From an uncultured Phycisphaeraceae bacterium (GTDB taxonomy: Bacteria > Planctomycetota > Phycisphaerae > Phycisphaerales > UBA1924): 64,000 bases of DNA. The notes under the pieces were generated by a model. It saw only the letters and a list, made by a program, of their open reading frames with translations. It was not told the origin of the DNA and made no database searches. The position numbers and the translations under genes were made by a program. This document shows, one piece after another, positions 25,105 to 33,874 of this stretch. Every line of letters starts with the position of its first letter. The stretch's first letter is position 1. The stretch covers positions 1 through 64,000 of the forward strand of contig CALCCF010000025.1 in assembly GCA_937899905.1 (NCBI GenBank), in the 5' to 3' direction.

Positions 25105-26000
25105 TGGCACGAGTTCGATTGGCCGGCTTTGTCGTGTTGCTGCTGGCGGTCGCCTTCGGCACGTCGCGCGCGTGGTCTCAAGAAGGTGTCGCCGAGCGTG
25201 CGGAGAGGCCGCAGCGCTTCGAGGCCGATCCGGATCGCCTCAAGGCCGCGCTCGAGCGCCGGCTGGCGACCATCGAAGAACAAGGAGCCCGGCTGCGCGA
25301 GATCCTCGGCCGCCTCGACGCGGGCGAGTCACCGGCCGCCATCTTCGCCGAATTGCGAGAGAATGGCGAGCTGAGCATCCTCGGCTCGCTCGCCGATCGT
25401 GTGCGCGAGGGCCAGCGTCCGCAGCGCGCCATGGGCGGACGTCCAGCAGGTGGCCAAGCGCGGGCCGTGGAGCCCCTGAACGACGAGGACTACACGCTCT
25501 GGCGCAATCGCATCATGGCGTTCTTTGAGGAGCATGCGCCAGAGATGGCCACGCGTTTGCGCGAAGCCGGAGACTCCGAGGAGGCCCGCAACGCCGTGCA
25601 ACGCTTGCGGCGCGAAGTCGAACGCTTGATCGAGCTGCGCGAGCGAAGCTCCGAGGAGTTTCGGCCAGCGCTGCAGCGGCTGCGCAACGGCATGCGCATC
25701 GCCGACATCCTCGGTCGCGTCCGCCGGGCGGCCATGGACGGCTCACTGACCGAAGACCAACTCGTCTCGGTCCGCCAGGAACTGACCGGCATCGTGGCCC
25801 AGCAATACGACGCGCAGCTTGCGGCCCGGCGGATCTTCCTCGAGCGCACGAGCCGTCGGCTGGAGAACGCCCGCGAGACCTTCGAGCGCGAGCGTACCGA
25901 TCGCGACCAGCGCATCGAGTCCGAGGTCGAATCCATGCTCGAGCGCGCCAGGCGCTCATCCGACTCGAAGGGGCGTGCCGAACGCCGCCGACCGGGCTGA
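25104..26000 (+). CDS. Exported coiled-coil protein of a sigma module
   Basis: This 298-residue protein has a signal peptide (about 1-25, LAGFVVLLLAVAFGTSRAWS, cut near WSQ). The rest is almost entirely charged alpha helix with heptad-like patterns (RLKAALERRLATIEEQ, VQRLRREVERLIELRER, LENARETFERERTDRDQ). The helical, Arg/Glu-rich mature part is reminiscent of CpxP/Spy/ZraP-type periplasmic proteins, but no LTxxQ pair is clear. Translation is coupled to the upstream membrane protein by TGATG. A periplasmic chaperone or sensor input for the sigma module is possible; this is inference. Confidence 0.6.
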   Translation: MARVRLAGFVVLLLAVAFGTSRAWSQEGVAERAERPQRFEADPDRLKAALERRLATIEEQGARLREILGRLDAGESPAAIFAELRENGELSILGSLADRVREGQRPQRAMGGRPAGGQARAVEPLNDEDYTLWRNRIMAFFEEHAPEMATRLREAGDSEEARNAVQRLRREVERLIELRERSSEEFRPALQRLRNGMRIADILGRVRRAAMDGSLTEDQLVSVRQELTGIVAQQYDAQLAARRIFLERTSRRLENARETFERERTDRDQRIESEVESMLERARRSSDSKGRAERRRPG

Positions 26001-26015
26001 GCCTTCTTCGACTTT

Positions 26016-26414
26016 CTAGCTGACGATCGAGCCGGGGGGGAGATCCGCCAGTGGGCTGACGAGGGCAACCACGCGTTCCTCGGCGCCCTTGGCCGCGTCG
26101 CTGCCGGCCAGCAGCATGCCGCGGCTCTCTTCTCCGCGAAGCTGCCGCGGGGCGAGGTTCGCCACGATCACGATGCTCTTGCCCACGAGATCCTCGGGGT
26201 TGTAGAACGCCTTGACGCCCGCGCAGATCTGTCGCGGCGTGCCGCTGCCATCATCAAGCGTGAGCACGAGCAGCTTGTCGGCGTTGGGGTGGTCCTTGGC
26301 CTCGAGCACCTTCGCCACGCGAAGATCGACGCGGGCGAAGTCCTCGAAGACGATCTCGGGCTTGAAGGGTGATTCGGTCGGGCTCTCGGCCGCGGCGGGC
26401 GACGCATCGGTCAT
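26016..26414 (-). CDS. Stand-alone tRNA-binding (EMAP/Trbp111-like) domain protein
   Basis: This 132-residue protein starts at ATG 26414, with CAGGAG ahead. After a 20-residue Ala/Pro/Ser arm it is a single OB-fold: FARVDLRVAKVLEAKDHPNADKLLVL, ICAGVKAFYNPEDLVGKSIVIVANLAPRQLRG (in two parts) and ESRGMLLAG. This matches the C-terminal domain of methionyl-tRNA synthetase and the free proteins Trbp111/CsaA that bind tRNA. No MetRS catalytic domain is fused or adjacent. It could serve as a separate beta subunit of a short MetRS encoded elsewhere. It lies downstream of the ExbBD operon, 49 bases after it. Confidence 0.85.
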   Translation of the reverse strand: MTDASPAAAESPTESPFKPEIVFEDFARVDLRVAKVLEAKDHPNADKLLVLTLDDGSGTPRQICAGVKAFYNPEDLVGKSIVIVANLAPRQLRGEESRGMLLAGSDAAKGAEERVVALVSPLADLPPGSIVS

Positions 26415-26463
26415 GGGCTTGGCTCCTGCCGGCTTCGGGCCGGCGATCTCGGTGGCCAAGATG

Positions 26464-27513
26464 CTATGAGCCGGGACGCGACCCTTCTGGAGCCGGTGCT
26501 TCTGTTGGGTCGGGTTCCGCTTCGGCCTCGGCGGCGAGCCATGCACCTTCACGCCACAGCCGACGCGAGGCATCCACGCCATACCGAGCGGCGAGCGAGT
26601 CGGTCACGCGATCGGGATCGGGATCGAGCAGCGGCGCTCCGCCGTCGGCCGCGATCTGCGCACCCCAGCTCTGCTGGATGCCGCGGAGCAGCCGGCTCTC
26701 GAACCGCAGATGGTTCAGGAACTCCTCCTCGCTCAGCGGTGGGCCGGGGTTGCCGCGGCATGTTGGGCAGACGAAGGCCTCAACGCCATCCTCGCCGCGT
26801 CGCATGATCATGCGTGAGCCGCCGCACTCCAGGTCGGGCCAGTCGCGCAAGGCTCTCTCGAATCGGCTGAGACCGCTCAGTCCGCCACTGCCGCCGAGCA
26901 GCCCGCCATACCGCTCGAAGACCTGCCTCACGGCCGGGTTCTCGTAGAGCCGCCGCGCTCGCCGGCCCTCGCCAGAGCGCGCTAGCCCGAGCGCGTTGGC
27001 GGCGTCGAGCGCGACCTGCGGCGAGACCGACACGCTGACCAAGCTCGAATTGCCGCCCATCGCAGCGCGCGGGTCGAGCAGGCTCGCGACCGCGACCATC
27101 CACGCCGAGCCGTCATCGGTCGGCTCAAGGGCGGCCAGTCCGAGGCAGGCTCCGACCATGATCTCTGGCCGCGCTCTGGTCGCTCGCTCGAGGTCGTACG
27201 CAACGGCATACAGCTGGCGCGCAAGGTCCCGGTCCTCGCGTGATCCGGTCTCCGAGGCGACCTCTTCGGCGAGCTCGAGGTAGACCACCGCGTCCGAACC
27301 GTCGAGCGCGGTGAGGCGATCGCGCAGGTTGGCCACGCGATCCATCGCGGTGGTCCACGCTTCGCTTCGCGAATCTGCTTTGGACTCCGGCTCGGGCGCG
27401 GGTGCTTCGGGCTCTGGCTCGGTCGGTGATGGGTCGATCGGCGGCGCCAGCTCCTGTCCGAGCGTCGCGTGGCAGGCGATGAGCAACGCCAAGATGGTCC
27501 ACGTGTACCTCAT
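26464..27513 (-). CDS. Exported protein of the ExbBD/VWA operon, with a small CxxC motif
   Basis: This is the last gene of the operon, 349 residues, ATG 27513 overlapping the upstream stop as ATGA. A signal peptide (about 1-19, LALLIACHATLGQ) is followed by a Pro/Glu linker, a helical TPR/Sel1-like region (about 50-200) and a C-terminal part. The latter has LECGG about 16 residues before VCPTC, a possible metal or disulfide site. The tail is again acidic and Pro-rich. I do not recognise the family. The position suggests an envelope component made with ExbB, ExbD and the two large repeat proteins. Confidence 0.6.
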   Translation of the reverse strand: MRYTWTILALLIACHATLGQELAPPIDPSPTEPEPEAPAPEPESKADSRSEAWTTAMDRVANLRDRLTALDGSDAVVYLELAEEVASETGSREDRDLARQLYAVAYDLERATRARPEIMVGACLGLAALEPTDDGSAWMVAVASLLDPRAAMGGNSSLVSVSVSPQVALDAANALGLARSGEGRRARRLYENPAVRQVFERYGGLLGGSGGLSGLSRFERALRDWPDLECGGSRMIMRRGEDGVEAFVCPTCRGNPGPPLSEEEFLNHLRFESRLLRGIQQSWGAQIAADGGAPLLDPDPDRVTDSLAARYGVDASRRLWREGAWLAAEAEAEPDPTEAPAPEGSRPGS

Positions 27514-30341
27514 TGAGGACCTCCTGCCGTCGCTTCGGACAGACGCCAGACCCAGATGCGCAGTCGGGTTCGCTCGGTGATGGCGATCTGCTCGAGCACG
27601 CCGCGCGCCTCGCGACGGGCTTGCTGCATCGCGTCGAGCTCGTCGCTGAGGCGTAGGGCCACAGCCGGGCGCTCGCCGGCCGCGTTGTAGAGCTCGATCT
27701 CGGTCAGCGCCGACTGGTACGCCGCGAAGAACTGTACTCGCCCGCTTGCCAGTCGTGTGCGTCCCGCAAGCCGGCGATCGACCTCGCCGGGCGACCACGG
27801 CCACACTGCCGGTGGCACGAGCCGGTCGGCGCGTTGGCGGGCGCGCACCCATGCGGCTTCGGCGGCAAGCTCCGCGGGCGTGCGATCGCTGGGGGCAGCC
27901 GCCCCGCTAGCCGCTGAGACGTACGCATCGCCGATGGCCTGCGCAGCACGATCGATGCGCGCCAGCTCACCCTCGGCGGCGAGCAATTCGAGCAGCGGCT
28001 CGACGAGCGCGCGTCGAGCGACCAACTCCCATGAGTCGCCCGAAGGTAAACGCACTGCCGTGACGTTCTCGACCATCTGCCGTCGCCGCGGCTCGGCGCC
28101 CGGGAGTGGGAGTGTCTCGAGCACGGCCGCGACGACGACGGGCTTGTTGGCATGCGAGACCAGGATGTTGCCCGCGCGTTCGCGGATGCCCACCGTCGAG
28201 CCTCGCACGAATGCCTGGGCGACGAGTTCGGCCTCGGCGGCGTGGGTTGGGCCGCTGCGGCTGAGCGCCTCAAGCAGATCGAGCTTGAGCTCGGGCCGGC
28301 GCTGCTGGTTGTACCGCAGCGCCCAGTCGCTGGGTTGGCTATGGCTCGCGCGGTAGATCGACTCGGTGCCGGTTGCAGCTCGGCGTTGCCCCGCGTCCAG
28401 CCCGTCGCGCAGCTGCAGGAGCACGACGTCGGCGTCGTTGGCCAGGCCCTGCCACAGCAGATCACCCGCCGCGATGAGCCGGGCCGAGACGGCGGCGTCG
28501 ACGGCCTGGTCGACCTGCGTGTTCGAAAGCTCGGCGCCAAGGTGGCGTCTCGCTTCGCTCAACCAGCGGTTGGCGACGGCGCCGTGGGCCATGGCTGATT
28601 GCACGTTCCATGCGGCGGCGAATCGATCGCGGACCTGTGCCCGTTGCGACTGGCTGGCGAGCACTGGCAGCACCATCGTCGCGTCGACGCCCGCTGCGCT
28701 CGAGGCGGTCGCGAGCACGTTCGTGACCGCGTGCAGGTCGGCGATGGTCACGCCAGGATCATCGAACCACGCAAGCACACGCGGGCGGCTCTCGTCCTCG
28801 GCCCGCCACGGCAGCGCAACGACCAGGCGGCGCACGATCTGGAAGATCCGTTCGTCGGTGGGTTCGGGGCCACGCAGCAGCACCGCCTCGAGCGCCGCGA
28901 GCATGAGCCGCCGCGCCAAGACCGGCTCGCTCTCTTCCAAGCCCTGAGCGCACACCAGCCACGGTGTCCAGGACTCCGGGTCGGCGTCGAAGTTTTCAGC
29001 CTCGCTCAGCGCGGCCAGCTCGGCGCGCAACGCCACGGCAACGCCGCCGATGAAGTCGCTCGACGCGCGCGCCTCGATGGGCGCCTCTTGTAGCAGGAAC
29101 ACGCGCAGCGACTCCGCGATGGGTCCGGGTAGGTCCTGTTCTTGCGAGAGCCGCACGATCGCGCCCACCTGCCACGCGCGCGCGGCCATGCCTGGCTCTC
29201 CACCGGTTTCGGCGATTGGGCCGGTCAGAAAACCGACGAGTTGCCGAGAAGCCGTCGAATCCTCGCGGACCAGATACATGTGATCGATGATCAGGCCGAG
29301 GGCGGCCAGGCGGCGGTCGGGCCGGACCCTGGGCCAGTTGTCGGCTAGGGTGAGCACGGCCCGCTCGAAGACAGCCTGTGCGGTGGCCTCGCCCTTGCGC
29401 TGCCGATCGGCCGCGAGGCGTAGGTCGGTGACGATCGTGTCGATGCGTGTGTCCGGTGTAGCAGCACGCGGTTGCGTCGCGCCCTCGGCTTCCTGAGACG
29501 CGCCGGCGTTGCCCTTGGGTTGTCCGTCGGACGGCTGCGGCTCCGCGGTCGCAGCGATCGCGCTCTCGCCGTCCTCTTGCTGGGCGATTTGCTGGGCGTT
29601 CTGCCCCGAGGTCCGCATCACCGGGATGGCGATGAGCACCGCGGCGGCGGCGACGAGCGTGAGGATCACCGCGACGGCCATCGCGCCCAGCAGCGCCATG
29701 TCGCCCCCGGAGCGATCGGCGGTGTGGGACGGGATGGAGGGCAGTTCGCCGCCCGGTCCGGGGGCGGCCACAACGCCATTGCTCTCGCTCTGTTGGGATG
29801 AGATCGCCGGCCCGCTCCTGCGCGCGAGCCGCGTGAGCGCCACAGCCAGGTCATCCGCACTCAGCCCACGGGCGTGGGCAAGCATCGTGAGGTGCCGCAT
29901 CGTGGTGGAGTTCCAGCCGCCGTGCGCGCCCAAGGCCAGTACCGCGTCCTGCTGCAGCGCCAGCTGGGCCGGCGGGAGCGCGGTGGGTCGGGTCCATCGA
30001 GCGGGCAACTCCGCTTCATCGTCGTCTTGCGATGCAACGTCGTATGGTCGGCGACGCCCCCCGAGGAGCTGAGCGGCGGCGGCGTGGAGCGCGAGCCTTG
30101 CCTCGTCGCCGAGTGGTGTGCCACCGTAGCGGTGGGCGTTGACCATCGCGAGGCGCGCGTTGAGCGCGTCGACGCTCTCGCCGTCGTCGGTGTTGGATGC
30201 GTCGACGCCGAGCAGCGCGGCCGCGTCCGCATTGGGCGCGAGTCCGAGTATCCCAGCGATCGCCGCCTCGCGCGGCGTTGGCCGAGTCCCGCCTGACGGC
30301 GGCAGCGGCGGTGGGGGTGGCTGGGATTCCCGACGCGTCAT
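27510..30341 (-). CDS. Large membrane protein with J-like N-terminus and helical-repeat extracytoplasmic part
   Basis: This 943-residue protein starts at ATG 30341 (ATGA overlap with the gene before it). Residues 1-20 are Pro-rich. Residues 25-100 form a helical bundle with LLGVDASNTDDGESVDALNA, a conserved-looking NAHRYGG and LALHAAAAQLLG, a layout recalling a degenerate J domain without its HPD. A single transmembrane helix is near 215-242. About 650 residues of helix pairs like TPR or HEAT repeats follow, presumably periplasmic. No enzyme motif is seen. It is part of the ExbB/ExbD/VWA operon and could be a scaffold between cytoplasm and envelope. Confidence 0.65.
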   Translation of the reverse strand: MTRRESQPPPPPLPPSGGTRPTPREAAIAGILGLAPNADAAALLGVDASNTDDGESVDALNARLAMVNAHRYGGTPLGDEARLALHAAAAQLLGGRRRPYDVASQDDDEAELPARWTRPTALPPAQLALQQDAVLALGAHGGWNSTTMRHLTMLAHARGLSADDLAVALTRLARRSGPAISSQQSESNGVVAAPGPGGELPSIPSHTADRSGGDMALLGAMAVAVILTLVAAAAVLIAIPVMRTSGQNAQQIAQQEDGESAIAATAEPQPSDGQPKGNAGASQEAEGATQPRAATPDTRIDTIVTDLRLAADRQRKGEATAQAVFERAVLTLADNWPRVRPDRRLAALGLIIDHMYLVREDSTASRQLVGFLTGPIAETGGEPGMAARAWQVGAIVRLSQEQDLPGPIAESLRVFLLQEAPIEARASSDFIGGVAVALRAELAALSEAENFDADPESWTPWLVCAQGLEESEPVLARRLMLAALEAVLLRGPEPTDERIFQIVRRLVVALPWRAEDESRPRVLAWFDDPGVTIADLHAVTNVLATASSAAGVDATMVLPVLASQSQRAQVRDRFAAAWNVQSAMAHGAVANRWLSEARRHLGAELSNTQVDQAVDAAVSARLIAAGDLLWQGLANDADVVLLQLRDGLDAGQRRAATGTESIYRASHSQPSDWALRYNQQRRPELKLDLLEALSRSGPTHAAEAELVAQAFVRGSTVGIRERAGNILVSHANKPVVVAAVLETLPLPGAEPRRRQMVENVTAVRLPSGDSWELVARRALVEPLLELLAAEGELARIDRAAQAIGDAYVSAASGAAAPSDRTPAELAAEAAWVRARQRADRLVPPAVWPWSPGEVDRRLAGRTRLASGRVQFFAAYQSALTEIELYNAAGERPAVALRLSDELDAMQQARREARGVLEQIAITERTRLRIWVWRLSEATAGGPQ

Positions 30342-33031
30342 GGCGCGTCCTCGATGGCCGAGGGCGGCACCTCGACTCCCATCTCGAGCGATTCGAGCAG
30401 GTCCGCCAGTCGCGTCGCCCACGGCTCGGGCGTGTCTGGAAAGAGCAGTAGGTGCTGGCGGAGCACATCGATCGCACGCGGACGATTTTCGGCTGCGAGC
30501 AGTCGAGCCGACTCGAACCGTGCACGCAGCGCCATGCCCGAGCCCTCGGGCGCTCCGCCGAGAAGGCGTCGCCACGCGTCGAGCGCGTCGCCGGGTCGGC
30601 CGGCGAGCTCGGCTGCGTACCCGAAGCGCACCAGCGAGAACGCGTCGGCGACACCGGCGTTCACCATCCGTCCGTCGATCGTGAAGACGAGGTCGAGGTT
30701 GGTCCGCCGGTCTTGTTCGCGATCCTCGTAGCGGGCCAGCATCCACGCGGCGCGGGCAACGGTCGAGTGCACGCCGAAGGCTTGAGGGTTGCCCAGGGTT
30801 GCGTTGTCGCTGCCGATCTCACCGATCACCAGGCCGCCGAATTCGACGACGTCTCGGGCGAGTTGCACGTCGCCCGGGTTCTGCTGGAATCGCTCGGCCG
30901 ACCAGGTGTACAGCGCACGATTGGCGAGCGCGGTGAACGCGCCGCTGTCATCGTCGAACGTCTGGGCGATGCGTCGGGCCGCTCGCGCATCGTCCTTGGC
31001 GAGCGCGACCTGGATCTGGCGGAAGGCGATCTCCGACTCGATGTTCGCCGGAGGCGCGCCAACACGAATACGCAGCTCTTGCACCACCTCCAGAAGTTGT
31101 TCCGCCCTGGCGATGTCGGGCACCGGGGAGCCCAGGATGACCTGGAGCATGGCGCGGGCAAGGGCCAATGCGCGGTCGGCCGACTCCGAGGCCGCGTCGA
31201 GCGATCCCATCGCCGCCCGGCGGCGCTCGAGTGCGAGCAGCTCGTCGGCCACCGTGAGGTACCGCAGCGATGTCGCGGAACGGGCGTCACCGGTCAGTCG
31301 GCGGATCCGTGCGTACAGCAGCCGCTCGGCTCTGCGGCGTGCGGCTTCGTACAAGGGTGAATCACGATCGACGCGCAGCAGGATGTCGATTGCCTCGGCA
31401 TCGCTCGTCGAGCCGGCACCGGCGCGAGCGACCAGCAGGCGTGCGGCCCGCTCGGTTCCAGGGAAGCTCTGGAGGTAGAGCGTCACGAGCCGGTCGCGCC
31501 GTGCTTCTTGCCCGTTGTTGCCTCGCCGGATCGCGGCATCGAGCGCGACGATCGCGTGCCACAGTGCTCGCTCGGATTGCTCGGTATCGTCGGCCGTGCT
31601 GTGCGTCTTCTCGAACCGCTCGGCGGCGTCGAGCAGCTGTCCGCTGAGGTATGCCGCCATCGCGGCCAGTAGCATGGCCTGCGATTGCTCTCGCGGATAC
31701 CTGCGAGCATCGGTCGCGTCGAGTGCTGCGTCGAGCGCGCGCACGGCTTCGGCGTACAGGTTCGCGACGGCGTCGCTGCTCGCGATGGCGCCCTCTTCGT
31801 GGCCCTCGGCCTTGTACGCCTCGGTTGCGCGTTCGTAGGCATTCTGGCCGCGCACATACGCAAAGATAAATCCCTCACCCTCAAGCGATGCGGTGCCAAA
31901 CTCCTCGACCAGTGAACGCAGCACCTGCACCTGGTCTTGCCGCACGAGGTCTTGAATGGCCGCGTGGGCGATCTCCTCGAGCACGGACCGATCACGAGGA
32001 ATCAGCCGCTGGTTCGTGAGCGCTTCCCACGACACGTGCGCAAGCAGGTGCGATTCGAGTGGTTTGAGACCGTCTTCGCCATCGGCTCGCCGGGAGCGAC
32101 GTCGGATGTCGCTCTGGAACGCGAGGTCACGCCATCGCTCGGCCTCGCCGAGCACGAGCAGCTGGCACACGAAGAGTCGATCGCGGATCGCTTCGGACAG
32201 CGTCGGTGCGTTCTCGATCTTCTCGAGCCAGCGCAGGGCCGTATCGGCGTTGCCCAGGAACGACTCGCAGAATGCCGAGGCGATGGCCGAGTCGGCGACG
32301 TGGTCGAACCGCATCATGCGTTCGTCGGCGCGCTCGACGCTGGCCGCGCGGTTGTCTTCGGCGCCCAGGATCACGCCGAGGTCCTTGAGGGCATCGCTGG
32401 CGAAGCGTTGGCTGCCGGTCATGACGGCGAGGTAGTACCGCGTCCAGCCCAGAAGGTAGTGTGCGGTTGAGCGCACGCGCGAGGCGGTCTCGAGCGCGAC
32501 CTTCTCTTCTTCCTCGAGGCCGACGTTCACGCGGCGTCGATTGAGGCGATAGGCCGCGTCGGTTGCGTGCTGGGCAATGGACGAGAGCTCGGGCACGAGC
32601 CCCCGAAGCGTGCGCTGGGCTTCTTCCAGCTCGTCCGCTGGCACGGCGCTCAGGCGGGCACGTTCGGCGATCTCCTTGGCCCACTGGTACTGGGCGCGGA
32701 CGAGCGCGAGCCGGAGGTCGCCCGCGGCGTCCTCTGGGATCTGCCTGACCAGTCGCCGGCCGAGCTCCTCGAGAACCTGCCGTTCCTCGCTCGTCGTGGC
32801 GAGTTCGAGCATCTCGACGTACAGCTCCGCCAGGCGATCGGCGATGGGCTGGCGATCGTTCACACCCGCAGACTCGAGGCGAGAACGCAGGTCCGCCGCC
32901 TCGACCTCGCGCAGCTCGAGCCGCTGGAGGTACTCGCCGAAGCGGTCCTCTGCGTCCTGGGCGCACGCGAGGCCCGCGGTCGTTGCCAGTGCGAGGCTGC
33001 TCGCCAGGATGGTCCTAGTCCGCCGGTACAT
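30338..33031 (-). CDS. Large exported TPR-like protein of the ExbBD/VWA operon
   Basis: I choose ATG 33031 (897 residues), which has AGAGGA close upstream, rather than TTG 33046. A signal peptide (about 1-25, ending GLACAQ) is followed by continuous helix-turn-helix repeats across the whole chain (for example ARRIAQTFDDDSGAFTALAN, EAARRRAERLLYARIRRLTG). They have the Ala/Leu/Arg spacing of TPR/solenoid proteins. There is no transmembrane helix after the signal and no catalytic motif. Its start overlaps the second ExbD gene by 17 bases, and its end overlaps the next gene by 4. It probably acts as a periplasmic binding platform. Confidence 0.65.
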   Translation of the reverse strand: MYRRTRTILASSLALATTAGLACAQDAEDRFGEYLQRLELREVEAADLRSRLESAGVNDRQPIADRLAELYVEMLELATTSEERQVLEELGRRLVRQIPEDAAGDLRLALVRAQYQWAKEIAERARLSAVPADELEEAQRTLRGLVPELSSIAQHATDAAYRLNRRRVNVGLEEEEKVALETASRVRSTAHYLLGWTRYYLAVMTGSQRFASDALKDLGVILGAEDNRAASVERADERMMRFDHVADSAIASAFCESFLGNADTALRWLEKIENAPTLSEAIRDRLFVCQLLVLGEAERWRDLAFQSDIRRRSRRADGEDGLKPLESHLLAHVSWEALTNQRLIPRDRSVLEEIAHAAIQDLVRQDQVQVLRSLVEEFGTASLEGEGFIFAYVRGQNAYERATEAYKAEGHEEGAIASSDAVANLYAEAVRALDAALDATDARRYPREQSQAMLLAAMAAYLSGQLLDAAERFEKTHSTADDTEQSERALWHAIVALDAAIRRGNNGQEARRDRLVTLYLQSFPGTERAARLLVARAGAGSTSDAEAIDILLRVDRDSPLYEAARRRAERLLYARIRRLTGDARSATSLRYLTVADELLALERRRAAMGSLDAASESADRALALARAMLQVILGSPVPDIARAEQLLEVVQELRIRVGAPPANIESEIAFRQIQVALAKDDARAARRIAQTFDDDSGAFTALANRALYTWSAERFQQNPGDVQLARDVVEFGGLVIGEIGSDNATLGNPQAFGVHSTVARAAWMLARYEDREQDRRTNLDLVFTIDGRMVNAGVADAFSLVRFGYAAELAGRPGDALDAWRRLLGGAPEGSGMALRARFESARLLAAENRPRAIDVLRQHLLLFPDTPEPWATRLADLLESLEMGVEVPPSAIEDAP

Positions 33032-33425
33032 ACGTCCTCTTGACAAAGCCTGCGTCGAGCGCGTCCTGCATGACGCCGGCGACGGCCGACCACGGTGCCC
33101 GATCGGTCACGCGCACGAACAGGCCGCCCTCTTTGGGTAACTGTTCCAGTGCGGCGGCGAGCGCTTCGCGATCTGGGAACACACGCGTTCCAAGCCGGTA
33201 CGACACGCCGCCATCGACGAGATCGACCGTCACGATCTGGGGACGCAGGTCGCGCTGCTGGCCCGCTCCGCGCTCGCCCTGTAGCGTCGACGCCACGCGG
33301 CTCTCGGGCGGGCTGATGGTCGCCGTAACCATGAAGTAGATCAGCAGCAGGAACACAACGTCGATGAGCGGGGTCAACGGGAGGTCGCCGACATCGTCGC
33401 GGTTGGATCGTGGCCGAACGCGCAT
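33015..33425 (-). CDS. exbD: ExbD/TolR-family protein (second copy)
   Basis: This 136-residue protein starts at ATG 33425. A short basic N-terminus is followed by the single transmembrane helix with the ion-pathway aspartate, LPLTPLIDVVFLLLIYFMV. A periplasmic domain follows, with the ExbD-type VRVTDRAPWSAVAGVMQDAL near the end. The helix keeps the Asp (near residue 20) used in proton translocation. It lies 4 bases after the first exbD gene and overlaps the next gene. The short form is typical of ExbD/TolR. Confidence 0.9.
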   Translation of the reverse strand: MRVRPRSNRDDVGDLPLTPLIDVVFLLLIYFMVTATISPPESRVASTLQGERGAGQQRDLRPQIVTVDLVDGGVSYRLGTRVFPDREALAAALEQLPKEGGLFVRVTDRAPWSAVAGVMQDALDAGFVKRTYVPAD

Positions 33426-33429
33426 GGCC

Positions 33430-33858
33430 TTATCCTCGCCCGGAGCGGTCAACAGTGGCGTGGCTCCACTGGCGAACACCCATTCGTGTGAGTTGGCGTG
33501 CGAGTTCGTTCACCGGGCCGGCCGCGGTGCCCTGGTCGGCTCGCAGCAGCACGCGGACGTTCTGTGGCCCACCAAGACGGTCCGCCTGCTCTTCCACGAT
33601 CTCGATCACGCGTTGCAACGAACGATCGCGGCCGTTGACGAGGAAGACGCCGTCGGCGCGAACATCGATCAGGAGCGCGTCGGGATCGCTGGCGACGTCT
33701 CGCGCGCCGGGCTCGTCGGGAAGGTCCACGCTGGTGCGGCTGACCTCGGCAAACCGCGCCGTGTAGAGGAAGAAGATGATGACAAGCAGCACGACATCGA
33801 TCATCGGCGTCATGTTGACGCCGAATCGGGTGCGGGCTGGCTTGCGTCCCAGGAGCAC
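33430..33858 (-). CDS. exbD: ExbD/TolR-family protein (first copy)
   Basis: I place the start at GTG 33858 (142 residues), which has AAGGAAGG about 7 bases upstream and lies just beyond the exbB stop; the longer frame to 33933 would overlap exbB. The motif FGVNMTPMIDVVLLVIIFFL contains the transmembrane aspartate. The periplasmic domain has VRADGVFLVNGRD and VRVLLRADQGTAAGPVNEL, as in ExbD. It differs clearly from the second copy, so this is a heterologous pair, as in some TonB- and gliding-type motors. Confidence 0.9.
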   Translation of the reverse strand: MLLGRKPARTRFGVNMTPMIDVVLLVIIFFLYTARFAEVSRTSVDLPDEPGARDVASDPDALLIDVRADGVFLVNGRDRSLQRVIEIVEEQADRLGGPQNVRVLLRADQGTAAGPVNELARQLTRMGVRQWSHATVDRSGRG

Positions 33859-33874
33859 TTCGGGCCTTCCTTGA

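Noticed and set aside
26016-26414. Broken methionyl-tRNA synthetase
   Set aside because: The domain is complete with its own ribosome site, and no remnant of a catalytic domain lies next to it; a stand-alone tRNA-binding protein fits better.
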